Shown here: in pieces, positions 31,568 to 34,265 of the stretch | Layout: each line of letters starts with the position of its first letter | How positions within the stretch are numbered: the first letter of the stretch is position 1 | DNA from: Armatimonadota bacterium | GTDB taxonomy: Bacteria > Armatimonadota > UBA5829 > DTJY01 | DNA length: 34,265 bases | Assembly (NCBI GenBank): GCA_023511795.1 | Contig: JAIMAU010000021.1 | Span: forward strand, 1 to 34,265 | Direction of reading: 5' to 3' | The notes under the pieces: model-generated | Told to the model about the DNA's origin: nothing | The model's input: the letters and a program-made list of their open reading frames with translations, nothing else | Database searches by the model: none | Translations under genes and position numbers: made by a program

Positions 31568-33544
31568 TTATCTATTAAGTCTTCGCAATTTCTCACTCAA
31601 TGCATTCAAAAAATTGACAGATGGCTCTACACCATACTTGCGTGCAAGTTCTACTTCTTTCCATGCTTTCAAATATTGACCTTTTCCGTATAACAATTGT
31701 GCAAGAGTTAAATGTGCTTCTGCGTAATTGGGCCTGAGAGCTAATGATTTCCTAAGGCTTTTAATTGCTTTATCTACTTGCCCTAAATTGGCCTGTACAC
31801 TTCCCAACACATAATACGCCATATAGTCATCAGGAACAAGACGGCTTGCTTCTTCCAGCGCCTTCAAAGCCTCTTCGTATTTCCCCATTTCAGCAAGTGC
31901 AACACCCTTGTTGAAATGAGCAGCAGCATAGGTTGGCCTTATACGAATTGTTTCCACAAACTCTCTTAAAGCATCAGCAATCCGTCCTTGTCGTGCAAGA
32001 GCAACACCTAAGTTATAATGTGCATCAGCATAGTTTGGCTTGGCTTGAATCGCACTATGGTATTCTCCAATTGCTTCTGTTAAGTGGCCTGTTCTTTCAT
32101 ACCTAACACCTCGGTCAAAGTGCCATTTAGCAACATTTGGCTCATACCTTGCAAAGTTTTGTGAAGTTAGGCAAAACACCGCAACCCAAATTAGCAGCCA
32201 ATTAGCAAGACTTCGCCAAGCATGAGAGGCAGCCATCCGCAATGCGTTATCTATCCCGATAGATGCGAACAACAACAGGAAGGGAATAATGGGAACGCGG
32301 TATCTTCCTGCCACAAAAAATGGCAAATAAGAAATGAAATACGACAAGATAAAGAATAAAATTAATATTGTCACCTCATTATGATGGTCAAGTTTGTAGG
32401 TTTTCACGCTTTTTGGAAACTTCTTCAGCATCAGCAAACCAACCAAAGCAAGTGAAAAAATTATCGAGAAATTGCCAGGAAGTTTCCTTAAAATCTTTGA
32501 ATTGGCTCGCTCAAGCTCGTCTTCCTTTTCATTCCCAACCTCTTTTGGTCCCCAGAATAAAAGCGCCTTTTTTCCAGTAAGCTTCAAAACGTCTAATGGG
32601 TGACTTTTAATATAATTCAGAGCTTCCTTTGCAAAAAATTTAGAAGCCTCCGAATATCCAAGCCTCTTATTAAGTTTTCTCTCAAGCAAGCGAACGATAT
32701 CTGGATAGTCATAGCAAGACCATCGCCTAATACTTGGCGAAGCTGGAGTATATCCATCAGCTGCCGGGTTATTACCGAGGAACAAATTAATTCCACCATT
32801 GGAGCAAATCAAAACAGGCTCCTTTGCTACAATGAAATTTCTAATAGTCGCTGGCAAAATAGTAACCAATGCTCCAGTTAAAAAGCCCACAATCGCAATG
32901 CCCAGTGGCAGTTGCCAATTCCTTCTATGAGCCAGCCAGACCACCCAAGCAATGACAACTGGAATGAAAACGAGAATATTCGGCCTAGTAAGAGCATAAA
33001 TGCCTAATAATACTCCACCAGCGATTGAGCGCTTCAATGTAATCTTTTCAGTCCAAAGTGACAATATAATTATTAAGCAAAGCGCCAGACTAACAAGGAG
33101 TACTGGTTCAAGAAGCTCACCTTCGAAGTAAACGAAAACCCAATAAATAGCCATGAAGGCAGCAAATAATAGGCCTACATTTGAATTAAACCAACGCTTT
33201 CCCAGATAAAATGCAAGAACGCAATTAATTAATCCGAGAAACATTTGGAATATGCATGCCCATAGATGGCTCGATTTAGTAATCAGGTAAACCAAAGCTA
33301 GAAAATACGGGTAGCCTGGGGGACGAAAAAAGGGCGTTGAGTTAATTTGGGGGTCTTGAAAACCCCTAGGCGGAGCCCAATCTCCCGAGACCAACGCCCG
33401 CGCCCAATAATCGTGGTAACCAGCATCTAATCCGGGGCTAGCAAAGTCTGGTGTGTCAACTATTTCATTTAAATAGAACCCTCTAATTGCGGCGCCTAAA
33501 CACAGAATTAAAACTAAAATTATTAGCTCTCGCGGCCATTTCAT
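31568..33544 (-). CDS. GT-C-type membrane glycosyltransferase with C-terminal TPR repeats
   Basis: Residues 1–430 hold about ten transmembrane helices. The first periplasmic loop has PGLDAGYHDYWARALVSGDW and FFRPPGYPYFLALVY, as in the PMT_2/ArnT-like superfamily that uses polyprenyl-phosphate sugars. From about residue 455, five TPR units follow (for example GHLTEAIGEYHSAIQAKPNY). The 658-residue combination resembles TMTC-type proteins. The tail (KYGVEPSVNFLNALSEKLRR) is homologous to that of the next TPR protein, indicating duplication. Substrate is unknown. Confidence 0.82.
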   Translation of the reverse strand: MKWPRELIILVLILCLGAAIRGFYLNEIVDTPDFASPGLDAGYHDYWARALVSGDWAPPRGFQDPQINSTPFFRPPGYPYFLALVYLITKSSHLWACIFQMFLGLINCVLAFYLGKRWFNSNVGLLFAAFMAIYWVFVYFEGELLEPVLLVSLALCLIIILSLWTEKITLKRSIAGGVLLGIYALTRPNILVFIPVVIAWVVWLAHRRNWQLPLGIAIVGFLTGALVTILPATIRNFIVAKEPVLICSNGGINLFLGNNPAADGYTPASPSIRRWSCYDYPDIVRLLERKLNKRLGYSEASKFFAKEALNYIKSHPLDVLKLTGKKALLFWGPKEVGNEKEDELERANSKILRKLPGNFSIIFSLALVGLLMLKKFPKSVKTYKLDHHNEVTILILFFILSYFISYLPFFVAGRYRVPIIPFLLLFASIGIDNALRMAASHAWRSLANWLLIWVAVFCLTSQNFARYEPNVAKWHFDRGVRYERTGHLTEAIGEYHSAIQAKPNYADAHYNLGVALARQGRIADALREFVETIRIRPTYAAAHFNKGVALAEMGKYEEALKALEEASRLVPDDYMAYYVLGSVQANLGQVDKAIKSLRKSLALRPNYAEAHLTLAQLLYGKGQYLKAWKEVELARKYGVEPSVNFLNALSEKLRRLNR

Positions 33545-33599
33545 TTTTAATTTACTTGCCCTTGCGCTTATAGTATTTCCATTTGAGAGTTCGAAACAG

Positions 33600-34265
33600 C
33601 TATTGCGACTTATTAATCTTCTCTGAAATTGCTTTGATTAAGCCGGGATGCGGTCGGCCGCCGTATTTCTCACACAATTGGATTTCCTGTTGAGCACGAA
33701 CGTAGTCGCCTTTGAAATATAGAGCGGCGGCGAGATTATTGTGTGCTTCTGCATATTCCGGCTTTATCTCCAGGGCTTTGGTAAAGTGGAATATCGCTTC
33801 GTCAAGTCTTCTCTGTGCAACTAGCTCAATCCCAAGATTACTATGAGCCTCTGCATAATTAGGCTTTAGTCGAATTGCTTCCGAATATTGCTCAATAGCC
33901 TCTTTTCCTTTCCCCAGCTTCGACAAAGCAACTCCGAGATTAAAGTAAGCATCAGCAAAACTTGGCGCCAAGCGAATTGTTTCATTATAGTGACCGATTG
34001 CTTCCTCAATACGACCTACCTCAACCAAAGCAATCCCCAAATTCAAGTGCGCCTCCGCCAGCTTCGGATTGTACTTCAATGCCTCATAATAATGCTCGAT
34101 TGCCTCGTCTCTATTTCCTTTTCTGGAAAGGATATTTGCCAAGTTATTGTGTGCAAGTGCGCTTTTCGGATTTGCCGCAATTGTATATCGCCAAAGTGTT
34201 TCAGCATCTTTATATGCATGTCCCTGGCGCCATGTTAGAACTGCAAGCACAACAAGAATCGCCGC
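33600..34265 (-). CDS. TPR-containing membrane protein, C-terminal part (cut by window edge)
   Basis: The frame is open to the window edge, so only the last ~221 residues are seen. It begins in a hydrophobic segment (AAILVVLAVLTW), continues YKDAETLWRYTIAANPKSALAHNNLA, then has about five TPR units (NPKLAEAHLNLG, PSFADAYFNLG, PNYAEAHSNLG, PEYAEAHNNLA) and ends RPHPGLIKAISEKINKSQ. The LW-x-x-T-x-x-x-NP motif before the TPRs is typical of TMTC-like glycosyltransferase proteins. It precedes the GT-C gene by 55 nt and probably shares a transcript. Confidence 0.75.
   Translation of the reverse strand, partial: AAILVVLAVLTWRQGHAYKDAETLWRYTIAANPKSALAHNNLANILSRKGNRDEAIEHYYEALKYNPKLAEAHLNLGIALVEVGRIEEAIGHYNETIRLAPSFADAYFNLGVALSKLGKGKEAIEQYSEAIRLKPNYAEAHSNLGIELVAQRRLDEAIFHFTKALEIKPEYAEAHNNLAAALYFKGDYVRAQQEIQLCEKYGGRPHPGLIKAISEKINKSQ

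Noticed and set aside
1-34265. rRNA and tRNA genes, complete IS elements or integrases
   Set aside because: I looked for conserved 16S/23S segments, tRNA T-loop patterns and transposase motifs and saw none.

Overview
The window looks like one end of a metagenome-assembled contig from an uncultured bacterium with roughly mid-40s % G+C (judged by eye). Two things suggest a lineage near the Armatimonadota or another Terrabacteria-type group. One is the gene order ribF–rpsO–pnp–M16 peptidase–dapB–asd–rnj, which recalls the ribC–rpsO–pnpA–mlpA…asd…rnjB region of Bacillus. The other is the mix of a sulfatase, a heparinase II/III-like protein, a GHL10-type glycosidase with a CBM9 domain, and TPR glycosyltransferases. 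The taxonomy is inference; no rRNA gene is present and I saw no tRNA.

Layout. (1) 1–198 is very G+C-rich foreign-looking DNA fused to the rest at a 17-nt stretch that makes sense on both sides, so it is probably a chimeric contig end. (2) 182–10908 is a carbohydrate and housekeeping block: truncated sugar isomerase/epimerase, sulfatase, OsmC, a tiny DUF6132-like gene with an in-frame TGA exactly where the family has cysteine, prs, a BON-domain protein, a heparinase II/III-like protein, a DUF2795-like protein, a GHMP kinase and GHL10+CBM9. (3) 11012–17127 is a broken CRISPR–Cas region. It has four copies of a 37-nt repeat that decay steadily toward 11012. Only one inter-repeat gap is spacer-sized (42 nt); the other two are 483 and 781 nt of foreign-looking protein-coding DNA. 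A Cas3'-like helicase with two frameshifts runs directly into the first repeat, and a cas6 has one frameshift. No cas1, cas2, cas4 or effector genes are here. Between cas3' and cas6 lie a 21-nt tandem-repeat array and a fibronectin-III-like protein gene. (4) 17248–22029 holds a PhoR/PhoB-type two-component system whose sensor carries a c-type-heme motif, a TPR/Ig/polysaccharide-deacetylase fusion, and an RsbW-like anti-sigma gene broken by a TAA. (5) 22316–34265 is a long minus-strand block: DedA, RNase J, Asd, DapB, M16 peptidase, PNPase, S15, RibF, a GT-C glycosyltransferase with TPRs and a second TPR protein cut by the window edge.

How the genes fit together. The right half is a conserved growth operon for RNA decay, S15, flavin cofactors and lysine/diaminopimelate synthesis. 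The rpsO leader has its own promoter and three nested perfect inverted repeats plus a competing strand, which suggests autogenous control. The left half looks like polysaccharide (possibly sulfated glycan) degradation. The middle is either a decaying type I-D-like CRISPR locus, or an assembly that crossed between the host array and a targeted element through shared spacer/protospacer sequence; it could be both. Frameshifts are confined to this middle stretch, while the long core genes on either side are intact.
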